A DNA stretch of 64,000 nt from Devosia nitrariae. GTDB taxonomy: Bacteria > Pseudomonadota > Alphaproteobacteria > Rhizobiales > Devosiaceae. The stretch covers positions 1 through 64,000 of the forward strand of contig NZ_BSNS01000011.1 of assembly GCF_030160115.1 (NCBI RefSeq). The letters run 5' to 3'. Both the position numbers and the translations under genes were made by a program. Positions 34,748-44,341 of this stretch are shown here, in pieces. Every line of letters starts with the position of its first letter. The stretch's first letter is position 1. The notes below the pieces were generated by a model. That model made no database searches. It was not told the DNA's origin and was given only the letters and a program-made list of their open reading frames with translations.

Positions 34748-37700
34748 TCTCGTGGTCGGGTTCGATGTTCGAATATCTCATGCCCTCGCTGGTGATGCGC
34801 GCGCCGGCCGGAAGCCTGCTCGACGATACCAACCGACTCGTCGTGGCGCGACAGGAAGCCTATGGCCGGGCCCGCAACGTGCCCTGGGGCATTTCCGAAT
34901 CCGCCTACAACGCTCGCGACTACGAATTCACCTATCAATATTCAAATTTTGGCGTGCCGGGGCTGGGGCTCAAGCGCGGGCTTTCTGGAAATATGGTCGT
35001 CGCCCCGTATGCCACGGGGCTCGCTGCTATGGTCGACCCGCGGGCAGCGGCGGAGAATTTCCGGCGCTTTGAGGCCATGGGTGCGCGCGGCGTTCACGGC
35101 TTTTACGAAGCCCTCGACTTCACCCGCTCTCGCCTGCCCGAAAACGAAAGCGTGGCCATCGTGCGCAGCTATATGGCGCACCATCAGGGCATGGCCATCG
35201 TCGCCCTCGCCAATGTGCTGCAAGACGGACGCATGCGGGCGCGCTTCCACCGCGAGCCGATGATCAAGGCGAGCGAATTGCTACTGTCCGAGCGCATGCC
35301 GCGCGATGTCGCCATCGCCCGTCCGCGCGCCGAGGAGGTCAGGGCCTCTACCGAAATCTCCGTCAACCCCGCGCCTGCAGTGCGCCGGCTGGCGCTGCCG
35401 CGCCATGGTGCGCCGGTTACCCATCTGCTTTCCAACGGCCGCTACGCGGTTATGCTGACCGCCTCAGGCGGGGGCTACAGCCGGTGGCGTGACATAGCCG
35501 TCACCCGCTGGCGCGAGGATGCGACCCGAGACGATTGCGGCGCCTTCGTCTTCCTCAAGGACACGCAGACGAGCGCGGTCTTTTCACCGACGGCGCAGCC
35601 GATGAACGATCGGGCCGAAGCCTCGGTGGTCTTCGGCGAGGACCATGCCCAGTATATCCGCTGGAACGGTACTCTGGCGGCGGAGATGGACGTCCTGGTG
35701 TCGGGCGAGGACGACGGCGAAGTGCGGCGGGTCTGTCTCACCAATAGCGGGCGCCATGCGCGCGAGATCGAAGTAACCTCCTATGCCGAACTGGTGCTGA
35801 CGACGCCAGCCACCGACAACGCCCATCCCGCCTTCGCCAAAATGTTCGTCCAGACCGAATATCTGGCCGAGTTCCATGCGCTGGTCGCGACCCGCCGCCG
35901 CCGCGCGCCCACCGAACCGGAAATCTGGGCCGCCCATTTCGCAGTGGTCGAGGGCGACGTCATCGCCGATCCGCAATATGAATCCGACCGGGCCCGGTTC
36001 CTTGGCCGCAACCGCTCCATCGGCACCGCCGCCGCCATCCATGACGGAGCGAAGTTGTCGGGCACGGTGGGCACCGTGCTCGATCCGGTGTTCTCCCTGC
36101 GCCGGCATCTGCGCATTCCGCCCGGCAGGGTGGCGCGCGTGGCCTTCTGGACCGTGGTTGCCTCATCGCGCGCCGAACTGCTCGAACTGATCGACAAGCA
36201 CCATGACCGCAGCGCCTATGACCGGGCCAAGACCCTGGCCTGGACCCAGGCGCAGGTGCAACTCCACCACCTCGATGTCGCTCTGGACGAAGCGGCCGAC
36301 TTCCAGTGGCTGGCAGCGCCGATCCTCTACGCCGATCGGCGCTTCCGGCCCGCTTCGGACATCATCGCGGCCGGCGCTGGACCGCAATCGGAATTGTGGC
36401 CTCACGCCATTTCGGGCGATTTGCCCATCGTCTTGCTGCGCATTGACGCCGTCGAGGACATGCCGCAACTGCGCCAGATGCTGCGCGCGCACGAATATTG
36501 GCGCATCAAGCGTCTGGCCGTCGATCTGGTGATCGTCAATGAGCGCGGCTCCTCCTATGTGCAGGATCTGCAGAACGCCATCGAGGCTGCGGTTCGCTCC
36601 AGCCAGTCCCGACCACGCTATGACGACAAGCCGGCTCAGGGGACGGTGCATGTGCTCCGGGCCGATCTTCTCGGGTCGGAAATGCGAAACCTTCTGAACG
36701 CGACCGCGCGCGTGGTGCTCTCCGCGCGCCGAGGTACGATCTCCGATCAGCTTGCCTATTATGCAGAAGCAAGCGCGCAGCCGGGCCCGACCGTGCAGAT
36801 GCCACTCGCACCATCCTCGGCGGAGACGGTCGGCCAGCCCGAGGATCTGGAATTCTTCAACGGGCTCGGCGGTTTTGCCAAGAACGGCAGGGAATATGTG
36901 ACGGTGCTCGAAAACGGCGCGACAACGCCAGCTCCCTGGATCAACGTCATCGCCAATGAGAGCTTCGGTTTCCAGGTATCGAGCGAGGGCAGCTTCCACG
37001 CCTGGACGGGCAACAGCCGCGAGAACCAGATCACCCCCTGGTCCAACGATCCCGTAGGCGACCCCGTCGGCGAAGCAGTTTATATAAGAGACGAAGAGTC
37101 CGGGGTGCTCTGGAGCCCCACCGCGCAGCCCATCCGGGACGAGGGGCGCTATGTCGCGCGCCACGGCTTCGGCTACTCCCGCTTTGCCCATCAGGCGCAC
37201 GGCATCGAAACCGATCTCCTCTCCTATGTCCCCCTCGCCGATCCCCTTAAAATTTCTCGGCTGACCCTCACCAATCGCTCGGCGCGCGCACGGCGGCTTT
37301 CGGTCACGAGCTATGCCGAATTGGTGCTCGGCGCCCAGCGTGGCACCAACGCGCCATTCATCACGACCGAAATCGATCCGCAGACAGGGGCGATGCTTGC
37401 CTGGAATAAATGGACCATGGCTTTCCCCGGCCGCGTTGCCTTTGCCGATCTAGGGGGGCGCCCGACCGCTTGGACCGCGGACCGCACCGAGTTCCTCGGC
37501 GGCAACGGCAGCCCGGTAGCACCCGCAGCGCTCCTGGATCGGACGGCTCTCACCGGGAAAACCGGGGCGGGCATCGACCCCTGTGCCGTGTTGCAGGTCG
37601 GCATCGACCTGGCGGCCGGTGAAAGCGTCGAGATCGTCTGCCTCTTGGGCGAGGCCAGTTCCGGGGACGCGGCACGCGCGCTGATCGAGCGCTATCGCAC

Positions 37701-39264
37701 CGCCGACCTCGATGTCGTACTCGCCGAAGTCAATGCGCACTGGCAGTCTGTGCTGGGCGCCATCCAAGTCAAAACACCCGACCGGGCGATGGACATCATG
37801 CTCAACGGCTGGCTGCTCTACCAGACGCTGGCCTGCCGCATCACCGCGCGCTCTGCCTTCTATCAGGCCAGTGGGGCCTATGGTTTCCGCGACCAGTTGC
37901 AGGACGGCATGGCGCTGACCTTTGCCCGACCCGAGGACACGCGTCACCACATCCTGCGTGCCGCCGGGCGGCAGTTCGTCGAGGGCGACGTGCAGCACTG
38001 GTGGCTGCCCCATTCCGGCCAAGGCGTGCGCACCCGCATCTCGGACGACCGCGTGTGGCTGGCCTTCGCTGCCGCCACCTATGCCTCGACCACCGGAGAC
38101 GAGGCGATCCTCGAAGAGGTCGTATCGTTCCTGGACGGGCCGAAACTCGCGGCAGGCGAGCACGACGCCTTCTTCCAGCCCACGGCATCCGAGCGCACCG
38201 CATCGCTGTTCGAGCATTGTGCGATCGGCCTCGACCAGGCGATCAAGCTGACTGGCAGCCACGGTCTGCCACTGATGGGCACCGGTGACTGGAACGACGG
38301 CATGAATCGGATCGGCGAAGGCGGGCAAGGCGAGAGCGTCTGGCTGGGCTGGCTGCTGCTCCGCGCCATCGATCTCTTCCTGCCCTTTGCCGATGCGCGC
38401 GATCCAAAGCGCGCCAAACGCTGGAGAACCGACGCCACAAGGCTCAAGACAGCGCTGGAGCGCGAAGCCTGGGACGGCGCGTGGTATCGGCGCGCCACCT
38501 TCGACGACGGCTCATGGCTAGGATCGAAAGATAATGACGAATGCCGGATCGACTCCATCGCGCAATCCTGGGCGGTACTTTCGGGCGGCGCCGACCCTAT
38601 CCGTGCCAGCGTCGCCATGACGTCGCTCGAGCAGCATTTGATCCGCAGGGACGATGGCCTAGCGCTTCTCTTCACCCCGCCCTTCGACGCAACCGCGCGC
38701 GATCCCGGCTATATCAAGGGCTATCCGCCTGGCCTGCGCGAAAACGGCGGCCAATACAGCCATGCCGCCATGTGGGCAATTCTTGCTTTCGCCAAAATCG
38801 GCGCGGGCGAGAAAGCCTACGATCTCTTCACCCTCGTCAACCCCATCAATCATGGGTCCACAGCCGACGCTGTCGCCCGCTATAAGGTCGAACCCTATGT
38901 GGTGGCCGCCGATGTCTATTCGGTGGCCCCCCACACCGGGCGCGGTGGCTGGACATGGTACACCGGCTCAGCGGGCTGGATGTATCGCGCCGGCGTAGAA
39001 GGCATTCTCGGATTAAGCCGCCAAGGCGATATGCTCAATGTCGATCCATGCTTGCCGGCTGCATGGCCAGAATTCGCCGCAACGCTGAACGTCGCCGGAA
39101 CACGATATGAAATCACTGTGCGCAACCGTGTCGTAACGCCAGGCAACCCACGTACCGCGATGCTCGACGGGCTTGCCGTGCCGGTGGAGGGCGGTCCGCT
39201 GCGTGTGCCCCTTGATGGCGGGGACCATGTTCTTCTCCTCGAGTTGGTACCAAAGGTCCAATAG
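34534..39264 (+). CDS. C-terminal frame of ndvB (glycoamylase-like and GH94 part)
   Basis: The family sequence resumes in this frame before its first ATG, with RIIDLRLLALAGIARKTALD from about 34481, so ATG 34534 is not a natural start. The 1576-residue frame holds the rest of the glycoamylase-like domain (YEFTYQYSNFGVPGLGLKRG), which controls chain length, and two GH94-like repeats, ending ENGGQYSHAAMWAI, HTGRGGWTWYTGSAGWMYR and LLLELVPKVQ. Confidence 0.7.
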   Translation: MDFAFLLDPDRKLLSIGYSLVDNGLDANCYDLLASEARLASLFAIAKGDVASRHWFRLGRAATPMGNGSALISWSGSMFEYLMPSLVMRAPAGSLLDDTNRLVVARQEAYGRARNVPWGISESAYNARDYEFTYQYSNFGVPGLGLKRGLSGNMVVAPYATGLAAMVDPRAAAENFRRFEAMGARGVHGFYEALDFTRSRLPENESVAIVRSYMAHHQGMAIVALANVLQDGRMRARFHREPMIKASELLLSERMPRDVAIARPRAEEVRASTEISVNPAPAVRRLALPRHGAPVTHLLSNGRYAVMLTASGGGYSRWRDIAVTRWREDATRDDCGAFVFLKDTQTSAVFSPTAQPMNDRAEASVVFGEDHAQYIRWNGTLAAEMDVLVSGEDDGEVRRVCLTNSGRHAREIEVTSYAELVLTTPATDNAHPAFAKMFVQTEYLAEFHALVATRRRRAPTEPEIWAAHFAVVEGDVIADPQYESDRARFLGRNRSIGTAAAIHDGAKLSGTVGTVLDPVFSLRRHLRIPPGRVARVAFWTVVASSRAELLELIDKHHDRSAYDRAKTLAWTQAQVQLHHLDVALDEAADFQWLAAPILYADRRFRPASDIIAAGAGPQSELWPHAISGDLPIVLLRIDAVEDMPQLRQMLRAHEYWRIKRLAVDLVIVNERGSSYVQDLQNAIEAAVRSSQSRPRYDDKPAQGTVHVLRADLLGSEMRNLLNATARVVLSARRGTISDQLAYYAEASAQPGPTVQMPLAPSSAETVGQPEDLEFFNGLGGFAKNGREYVTVLENGATTPAPWINVIANESFGFQVSSEGSFHAWTGNSRENQITPWSNDPVGDPVGEAVYIRDEESGVLWSPTAQPIRDEGRYVARHGFGYSRFAHQAHGIETDLLSYVPLADPLKISRLTLTNRSARARRLSVTSYAELVLGAQRGTNAPFITTEIDPQTGAMLAWNKWTMAFPGRVAFADLGGRPTAWTADRTEFLGGNGSPVAPAALLDRTALTGKTGAGIDPCAVLQVGIDLAAGESVEIVCLLGEASSGDAARALIERYRTADLDVVLAEVNAHWQSVLGAIQVKTPDRAMDIMLNGWLLYQTLACRITARSAFYQASGAYGFRDQLQDGMALTFARPEDTRHHILRAAGRQFVEGDVQHWWLPHSGQGVRTRISDDRVWLAFAAATYASTTGDEAILEEVVSFLDGPKLAAGEHDAFFQPTASERTASLFEHCAIGLDQAIKLTGSHGLPLMGTGDWNDGMNRIGEGGQGESVWLGWLLLRAIDLFLPFADARDPKRAKRWRTDATRLKTALEREAWDGAWYRRATFDDGSWLGSKDNDECRIDSIAQSWAVLSGGADPIRASVAMTSLEQHLIRRDDGLALLFTPPFDATARDPGYIKGYPPGLRENGGQYSHAAMWAILAFAKIGAGEKAYDLFTLVNPINHGSTADAVARYKVEPYVVAADVYSVAPHTGRGGWTWYTGSAGWMYRAGVEGILGLSRQGDMLNVDPCLPAAWPEFAATLNVAGTRYEITVRNRVVTPGNPRTAMLDGLAVPVEGGPLRVPLDGGDHVLLLELVPKVQ

Positions 39265-39275
39265 GGCTTACCGCT

Positions 39276-39295
39276 TTGCTCCCGATCGGGAGCAA
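39276..39295. terminator. perfect 20-bp palindrome after ndvB
   Basis: TTGCTCCCGA followed directly by its complement TCGGGAGCAA lies 12 bases past the ndvB stop. It has no loop bases beyond the centre and no T-run, so it may be a weak terminator or a protein-binding site. Confidence 0.4.
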
Positions 39296-39751
39296 GAACA
39301 TGACCGAAAACCGAAAGTCAGGCAGCCGCTCGCGCAGTCGAATTGGCCGCGGAAAAGGCAGCCACCGTACTCCCTCGTGTTGAGGAAGCACCTCTACATC
39401 TTGGAGGCAACTTCACGCCGAGGTTGCGATGCGGGCGAACCTCCCCGTGGAGCATCACTTCCCACAAGACTGTTGGGCGAGCTCATTGCGTCCTGACAAA
39501 GAGCGGAAGGCCTCAATCAGCGGGACTTCGGCGACCTTGTAGGTGCGTCTTAGGCAGCCTTTACCCATTCTGCGCGATGCAGCCTGTCGTTTGGAATGTC
39601 CAAGCGCTTAAGCAGACTGACTGCTATTGGGGTGTGGAACGAGGGCGTTCAACGGCTGATATGGGGCGCAAAGCTGCCACCAACCTTTGGACGACCAGAG
39701 TTCACTTTAGGGCCAGAAACGGTCGCCAATATATGAACCGCGGCGCCCCAC
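39296..39751. other. gene-poor gap between ndvB and the UDG gene
   Basis: About 455 bases with no supported gene, repeat or RNA. Possible plus-strand frames lack ribosome sites and family likeness. Confidence 0.5.
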
Positions 39752-40573
39752 CTAACCACCACCCCCACCAACCTCGATCCCCATCTCCTCAACCCTCGCC
39801 TGCAGCGACAGCAAATCCCGCCATGCCTGCTGCTTGGCCGAGGGGGTACGCAGCAGATATGCGGGATGGAGCGTTGCCAGCCCCATCGCCTTGTGGCCGC
39901 CAAGCGTCACATCCCCCCATTTGCCGCGCATCTTGAGGATGCCGACATCGGTGCCGAACACCGTTTTAGTCGCCGGACCGCCGAGCGAAACGATGACCTT
40001 GGGTGCCACCAGCTCCACCTGCCGATTGAGGAACGGCAGGCAAAGCGCCATTTCCTCCGGGCTCGGATTGCGATTGCCCGGTGGGCGCCAGGGCACCGTG
40101 TTGGCGATGTAGACCTTCGTACGGTCGAGGCCGATGGCGGCGAGCATCCGGTCGAGCAACTGCCCGGAGCGGCCGACGAACGGACGGCCGATCCGATCTT
40201 CATCGGCCCCCGGCGCCTCGCCGATCAGCATGATCTCGGCCTCCGGGTTGCCATCGGCAAAGACCAGTTGCGTTGCCCGGAACTTGAGCCCGCATCCATC
40301 ATAGCCATGGAGGATCTGGCGCAGCTCGTCGAGCGTCTGGGCACCAGCCGCCAGGGCCCGCGCCTCCGAGGGATCGGCGCTGAGCGAGGCCTCGATCGCC
40401 GGCGGCCGCGGCTGCGGGGCAGGGGCCTGCGCCCGCTCGCCCGCCATTGCCGCCTGCTGCTGGGCGAACCGGTCGACCGGTTCCTCCCCCACGGGCGTAT
40501 CGACGCCCGCCGCCCGATACCAGTCGAGCACGGAGATCAATTCGTCCCGATTGTGGGGTTGGTTCTCAGCCAT
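39752..40573 (-). CDS. uracil-DNA glycosylase, family-4-like, lacking two Fe-S ligands
   Basis: The enzyme removes uracil from DNA. The 273-residue product has a poorly conserved N-terminal 80 residues and then the UDG core: motif [10 protein letters not shown] (residues 118-126) followed by [33 protein letters not shown], and the C-terminal motif with LHPAYLLR. Aligned by eye with the classic family-4 pattern, Cys94 and Cys178 match two cluster cysteines, but the other two positions are Tyr91 and Trp162. A [4Fe-4S] cluster is therefore unlikely. I recall cluster-free UDGs of this kind from other alphaproteobacteria. ATG 40573 is chosen because upstream in-frame sequence is unlike the family. 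It is divergent from the ETF-QO gene. Confidence 0.9.
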   Translation of the reverse strand: MAENQPHNRDELISVLDWYRAAGVDTPVGEEPVDRFAQQQAAMAGERAQAPAPQPRPPAIEASLSADPSEARALAAGAQTLDELRQILHGYDGCGLKFRATQLVFADGNPEAEIMLIGEAPGADEDRIGRPFVGRSGQLLDRMLAAIGLDRTKVYIANTVPWRPPGNRNPSPEEMALCLPFLNRQVELVAPKVIVSLGGPATKTVFGTDVGILKMRGKWGDVTLGGHKAMGLATLHPAYLLRTPSAKQQAWRDLLSLQARVEEMGIEVGGGGG

Positions 40574-40730
40574 GGCGGTGTTTCTAGCATGCAAGGCTCT
40601 CGCCGTCAGCTTCGACCCGCGCCGCGCTGCGAACCACCTCGACATCGCCGCACTCGATCTGCTTGAAGCCTTGCCATCCGCCCCGTCATGGTCCACACGC
40701 TTCGTCATCGACACCACGGAAAACCGATCC

Positions 40731-42383
40731 ATGGCCGAGGCAGGAAACCGCGAAACCCTATCGACCGATGTCGTCATCGTCGGCGCCGGCCCGGCCGGCC
40801 TTGCCGCTGCGATCCGCTTGAAGCAGCGCCACCCGGAGATCGCCGTCACTGTGGTCGAGAAATCGGCCGAGATCGGCGGTCACATCGTTTCGGGTGCGGT
40901 CATGGACCCGTGCGGTCTCGATGCGCTCATTCCGGACTGGCGCCTCAAGGGCGCCCCTGCCGGGCCCGATGTCGTCGAGGATCGCCTCCATTTCCTGACC
41001 GAAGGCGGCGATTTCCTGTTTCCCGGCTTCATGGTCCCGCCGCAGATGAAGACCCGGAACGGCGTCGTCATCAGCCTCGGCGACCTCTGCCGGTGGCTCG
41101 GCGAGCAGGCGGCAGAGCACGGCGTCGACATCTTCCCCATGACCGCAGCCGTCGACGTCTTGACCGGCCCCGACGGCGAGGTCAGGGGCATCATCACCGG
41201 CGATCTCGGCCTTGATCGCGAGGGTAATCCCAAGCCCGGCCACGCTGCCGGCATCGCGCTGGAGGCCAAATACACGCTTATCGCCGAAGGCGCCCGCGGC
41301 TCGCTCGCCAAGAGCCTCATCTCCCGCTTCGGCCTGACCCAAGGCCGCAGCCCACAGAAATACGGTCTTGGCCTCAAGGAGGTCTGGGAGATCCCGGCCG
41401 AGCGGCACCAGCCCGGCCGCGTCGAGCATTATCTCGGCTTCCCGCTCGATACCCGCACCTCGGGTGGCGGCTTCCTCTACCACGCCGACGACCGCAAGAT
41501 TTATGTCGGCCTCGTCGTCTATCTCGACTATGCCGATCCGACGCTCTCCCCGTTCGACGAGTTCCAGCGGTTCAAGACCCACAAATCGATCGCGCCCCTG
41601 CTCGAAGAGGGCACGCGCCTCTCCTATGGCGCACGCGCCTTCACTGCCGGCGGCTGGCAGTCGATCCCAGAACTGTCCTTCCCCGGCGGCGCCCTCATCG
41701 GCTGCTCGGCCGGCTTCATGAATGCCCCGCGCATCAAGGCCATCCATAACGCCATTCTCTCCGGCATCGGCGCTGCCGATGCGGTGGGCGAAGCAATTGT
41801 CGCCGGCCGCGCCAACGATCGCCTCGAAGCGCTCGAACACAAGGTGCTCGAAACGGGTATCGAGGCCGAGCTGAAGCCCGTACGCAACGTCAAGCCTCTG
41901 TGGTCGCGCTACGGGACTGTGTTCGGTGCGTTTCTCGGTGGCGTCGATATGTGGTCGCAGGCCATCTTCGGCCGCTCACCATTCGGCACGCTCGCGCATC
42001 TCAAACGCGATTTCGAGACGCTGCAGCCGATCTCGGCCGTGGTCCCCCGCCATTACCCGCGCCCGGACGGACGCCTGACCTTCGATCGCGCCTCCTCGGT
42101 GTTCCTGGCCAACCTCTCCCACGACGAGGACCAGCCGGTGCACCTGCGCCTTGCCGACCCTTCAATTCCCGTCGAGCGCAACCTGCCTGTCTATGGCGAG
42201 CCGGCCCCGCTCTATTGCCCGGCCGGCGTCTACGAGGTGGGCGAGGAGGCCGGCGCAGCTGTCTTCCGCATCCACGCGGCCAACTGCGTCCACTGCAAGA
42301 CCTGCGACATCAAGGACCCCGCCCAGAACATCACCTGGGTGCCTCCGGAAGGCGGCAGCGGTCCCAACTACAGCGGGCTTTAG
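40731..42383 (+). CDS. electron transfer flavoprotein-ubiquinone oxidoreductase
   Basis: ETF-QO passes electrons from ETF, reduced by fatty-acid and amino-acid dehydrogenases, to the ubiquinone pool at the inner membrane. The 550-residue product has the FAD-binding VVIVGAGPAGLAAAIRL near its start, the GGHIVSGAVMDP segment, and a C-terminal ferredoxin-like domain with CVHCKTCDIKDP and a preceding cysteine in LYCPAGVYEV, which bind the [4Fe-4S] cluster. It ends WVPPEGGSGPNYSGL, the canonical ending. ATG 40731 is chosen since it opens the conserved N-terminus; an upstream in-frame ATG at 40551 overlaps the divergent UDG gene. Confidence 0.97.
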   Translation: MAEAGNRETLSTDVVIVGAGPAGLAAAIRLKQRHPEIAVTVVEKSAEIGGHIVSGAVMDPCGLDALIPDWRLKGAPAGPDVVEDRLHFLTEGGDFLFPGFMVPPQMKTRNGVVISLGDLCRWLGEQAAEHGVDIFPMTAAVDVLTGPDGEVRGIITGDLGLDREGNPKPGHAAGIALEAKYTLIAEGARGSLAKSLISRFGLTQGRSPQKYGLGLKEVWEIPAERHQPGRVEHYLGFPLDTRTSGGGFLYHADDRKIYVGLVVYLDYADPTLSPFDEFQRFKTHKSIAPLLEEGTRLSYGARAFTAGGWQSIPELSFPGGALIGCSAGFMNAPRIKAIHNAILSGIGAADAVGEAIVAGRANDRLEALEHKVLETGIEAELKPVRNVKPLWSRYGTVFGAFLGGVDMWSQAIFGRSPFGTLAHLKRDFETLQPISAVVPRHYPRPDGRLTFDRASSVFLANLSHDEDQPVHLRLADPSIPVERNLPVYGEPAPLYCPAGVYEVGEEAGAAVFRIHAANCVHCKTCDIKDPAQNITWVPPEGGSGPNYSGL

Positions 42384-42462
42384 AGCAGGATACCAAGGTG
42401 GTCGCGACGACCGAGGAACCTAGACCGCGCCAATTGACTTAATCAAATTGCAGCGGCTCTAG
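42384..42462. repeat. degenerate intergenic element after the ETF-QO gene
   Basis: The stretch begins AGAGCAGG at the stop codon and ends with CAGCGGCTCTAG. It contains an imperfect hairpin (CAATTGA ... TCAAATTG near 42431-42450). The end, GGCTCTAG, is shared with the element at 45397-45422 and resembles the end of the two-hairpin repeats. It may be a decayed relative of them. Confidence 0.4.
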
Positions 42463-42618
42463 CCCGACCTCAGCCAGGAGTGATCACGCCGCACTTGCAG
42501 CAGAGCCGCAAAATCGACAATCTTTGGCGTGTGTCTGCTTCGCGCCGGCCGATTGGCAGTGCCCCAACCGATCGCACCCGCAGGCCGCGCCGCTGATGCA
42601 AAAGGAGACCGAAACCTC

Positions 42619-44331
42619 GTGACCACTATCATCCGCCGACTCGCGCGTCCGCTGCTCCTGACGCTGGCATTGGGAGCCGCAGCGTTGCCGGTTGCGGCGC
42701 AGAACGATGCACGGGATTTCCTCTCCCTCGTCGAGCGCAGCCCGAGCGGCAGCTATCTCGCTGGCCAGCAGGCCATGGCCGACCTGCGCACCGACGAGGC
42801 GGCGCGGCATTTCACGCGCGCGGCCGAGGCCGACTGGGACAATCCCGTGCTCGTCGAGCGCGCCTTCATCGGCATGGCGATCGACGGTCAGATCGGTCGC
42901 GCCGCCTCCATTGCCAAGCATCTCTTGACCCTCGACCCCAAGCACGAGCTGGCCGAGCTCGTCATCGCTACTGAAGCGCTGAAGGAACGTCGCTACCCGG
43001 CTTCGGCGGCAATCCTGGCAAAGCTGGGGGAGGGGACCTTTACTGCCATCACCGGCACGGTGCTGCGGGCCTGGGCGCTTATCGGCGAGAACAAGACTGG
43101 CGAGGCCGACGCGCTGCTCGATCGGCTGGGCAGCGACGGGCTTGACGATTTCCTCGTCTTCCATCGCGCCCTGATGGCCGAGGCCTCGGGTGACACCGAG
43201 ACTGCCATCGATCTTGCCGGCAAGGCCTATGATGCCGAACCGCTGGTGGCCCGCATCGTCGAGGTCTATGCGCGCATCCTTGCCAATGACGGGCGATTTG
43301 CCGAGGCCAAGGATGTGCTCGATGCTTATTCCGCCCAGGGTCTTGCCCATCCGGTCGTCGCGCTTGTTGCCGACGCGGTCGATTCGGGCAAGCGCCCCGG
43401 CATTTTCACCTCGAACGTCCAGGTCGGCGCCGCCGAAATGTATCACGGTATCGGCGTCGCGCTCGCACGCGACGGCAGCCGTGACCTCGCCCTTGTCTTC
43501 CTGCGCCTCGGTCTTTACCTCGACCCCTCGGCCGACGTCATCTCCCTTGCCCTCGGCCAGCTTTTCGATGGGGCCGGCCAGTACGAGGCGGCCAATGACG
43601 TCTACGACGCTATCCCTGCGCGCTCGGCAATGAAGCCGACTGCGGTCGTGCGCGTCGCCCAGAACCTTGATGCGATGGGCGACCGGCCCGAGGCGATCCG
43701 GCGCCTGTCCAACATCGTCGCCACGCGTCCCGACGATCTCGACGCCGTCTCGGTCCTCGGCGACACCCTGCGCTATGACGAGCAGTACGAGAAGGCAATC
43801 GAGGCCTACAGCAAGGCTATCGAGCTTACCGGTGGCAGCCGCCCCGCCGACTGGCGCTTCTATTACGTGCGCGGTATCGCCTATGAACGCTCCAAGCAAT
43901 GGGAGGCGGCCGAGGCCGATTTCCTCAAGGCACTGGAGCTCAATCCGGATCAGCCGCAGGTCCTCAACTATCTCGGCTATTCCTGGGTGGACAAGGGCAT
44001 GAACCTGAAGCCCGCCCTCGAGATGATCGAAAAGGCGGTCGATGCCCAGCCACAGGATGGGTACATCGTCGACAGCCTCGGCTGGGCGTTCTACCGCCTC
44101 GGCCGCCTCGATGAGGCGGTCGACGTGCTCGAGGATGCCGTGCAGCTGCGCCCCAACGATCCCGAGATCAACGACCATCTGGGCGATGCCTATTGGAAGG
44201 CAGGCCGCGTCCAGGAAGCCCGCTTCCAGTGGAAGATCGCCATCGACGTCGACGAGGACGGCAACGTTACCGAGCGCGCCACGCGCAAGCTTGCCGAGGG
44301 CCTGACCGAAGCCAACGCCACCGACGAATGA
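42619..44331 (+). CDS. exported tetratricopeptide-repeat protein
   Basis: The 570-residue product has an N-terminal signal peptide (RRLARPLLLTLALGAAALPVAAQ, cleavage probably at VAAQ). The rest is almost entirely helical TPR-like repeats. The clearest are in the last third: YEKAIEAYSKAIELTGG, EAAEADFLKALELNPDQPQV, ALEMIEKAVDAQPQDGYIVD and RLDEAVDVLEDAVQLRPNDP. Proteins like this are periplasmic scaffolds; the partner is unknown. GTG 42619 is chosen since AAAGGAG precedes it and it opens the signal peptide. It lies 10 bases upstream of ispE, so the two are probably one operon. Confidence 0.9.
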   Translation: MTTIIRRLARPLLLTLALGAAALPVAAQNDARDFLSLVERSPSGSYLAGQQAMADLRTDEAARHFTRAAEADWDNPVLVERAFIGMAIDGQIGRAASIAKHLLTLDPKHELAELVIATEALKERRYPASAAILAKLGEGTFTAITGTVLRAWALIGENKTGEADALLDRLGSDGLDDFLVFHRALMAEASGDTETAIDLAGKAYDAEPLVARIVEVYARILANDGRFAEAKDVLDAYSAQGLAHPVVALVADAVDSGKRPGIFTSNVQVGAAEMYHGIGVALARDGSRDLALVFLRLGLYLDPSADVISLALGQLFDGAGQYEAANDVYDAIPARSAMKPTAVVRVAQNLDAMGDRPEAIRRLSNIVATRPDDLDAVSVLGDTLRYDEQYEKAIEAYSKAIELTGGSRPADWRFYYVRGIAYERSKQWEAAEADFLKALELNPDQPQVLNYLGYSWVDKGMNLKPALEMIEKAVDAQPQDGYIVDSLGWAFYRLGRLDEAVDVLEDAVQLRPNDPEINDHLGDAYWKAGRVQEARFQWKIAIDVDEDGNVTERATRKLAEGLTEANATDE

Positions 44332-44341
44332 TCCGGCTCGC

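Larger units (their letters stand above)
30773..39264 (+). pseudogene. ndvB: cyclic beta-1,2-glucan synthase NdvB/ChvB, split by one frameshift
   Basis: The enzyme makes periplasmic cyclic beta-1,2-glucans from UDP-glucose and acts in the inner membrane; it matters for osmotic adaptation and host interaction. With one base added near 34480 the frame would encode about 2830 residues, the usual size. Domains in order: N-terminal region, a first membrane segment near residue 417, the GT84 glycosyltransferase with DADTRLPRD near 629, membrane clusters near 812-855 and 940-980, a glycoamylase-like domain from about 1030, then GH94-type phosphorylase regions with TGDWNDGMNRIG near 2503. The break is at GATCCCGGATC: one C missing from a run of four would explain it. 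It may be a sequencing error or a real loss. Confidence 0.9.
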
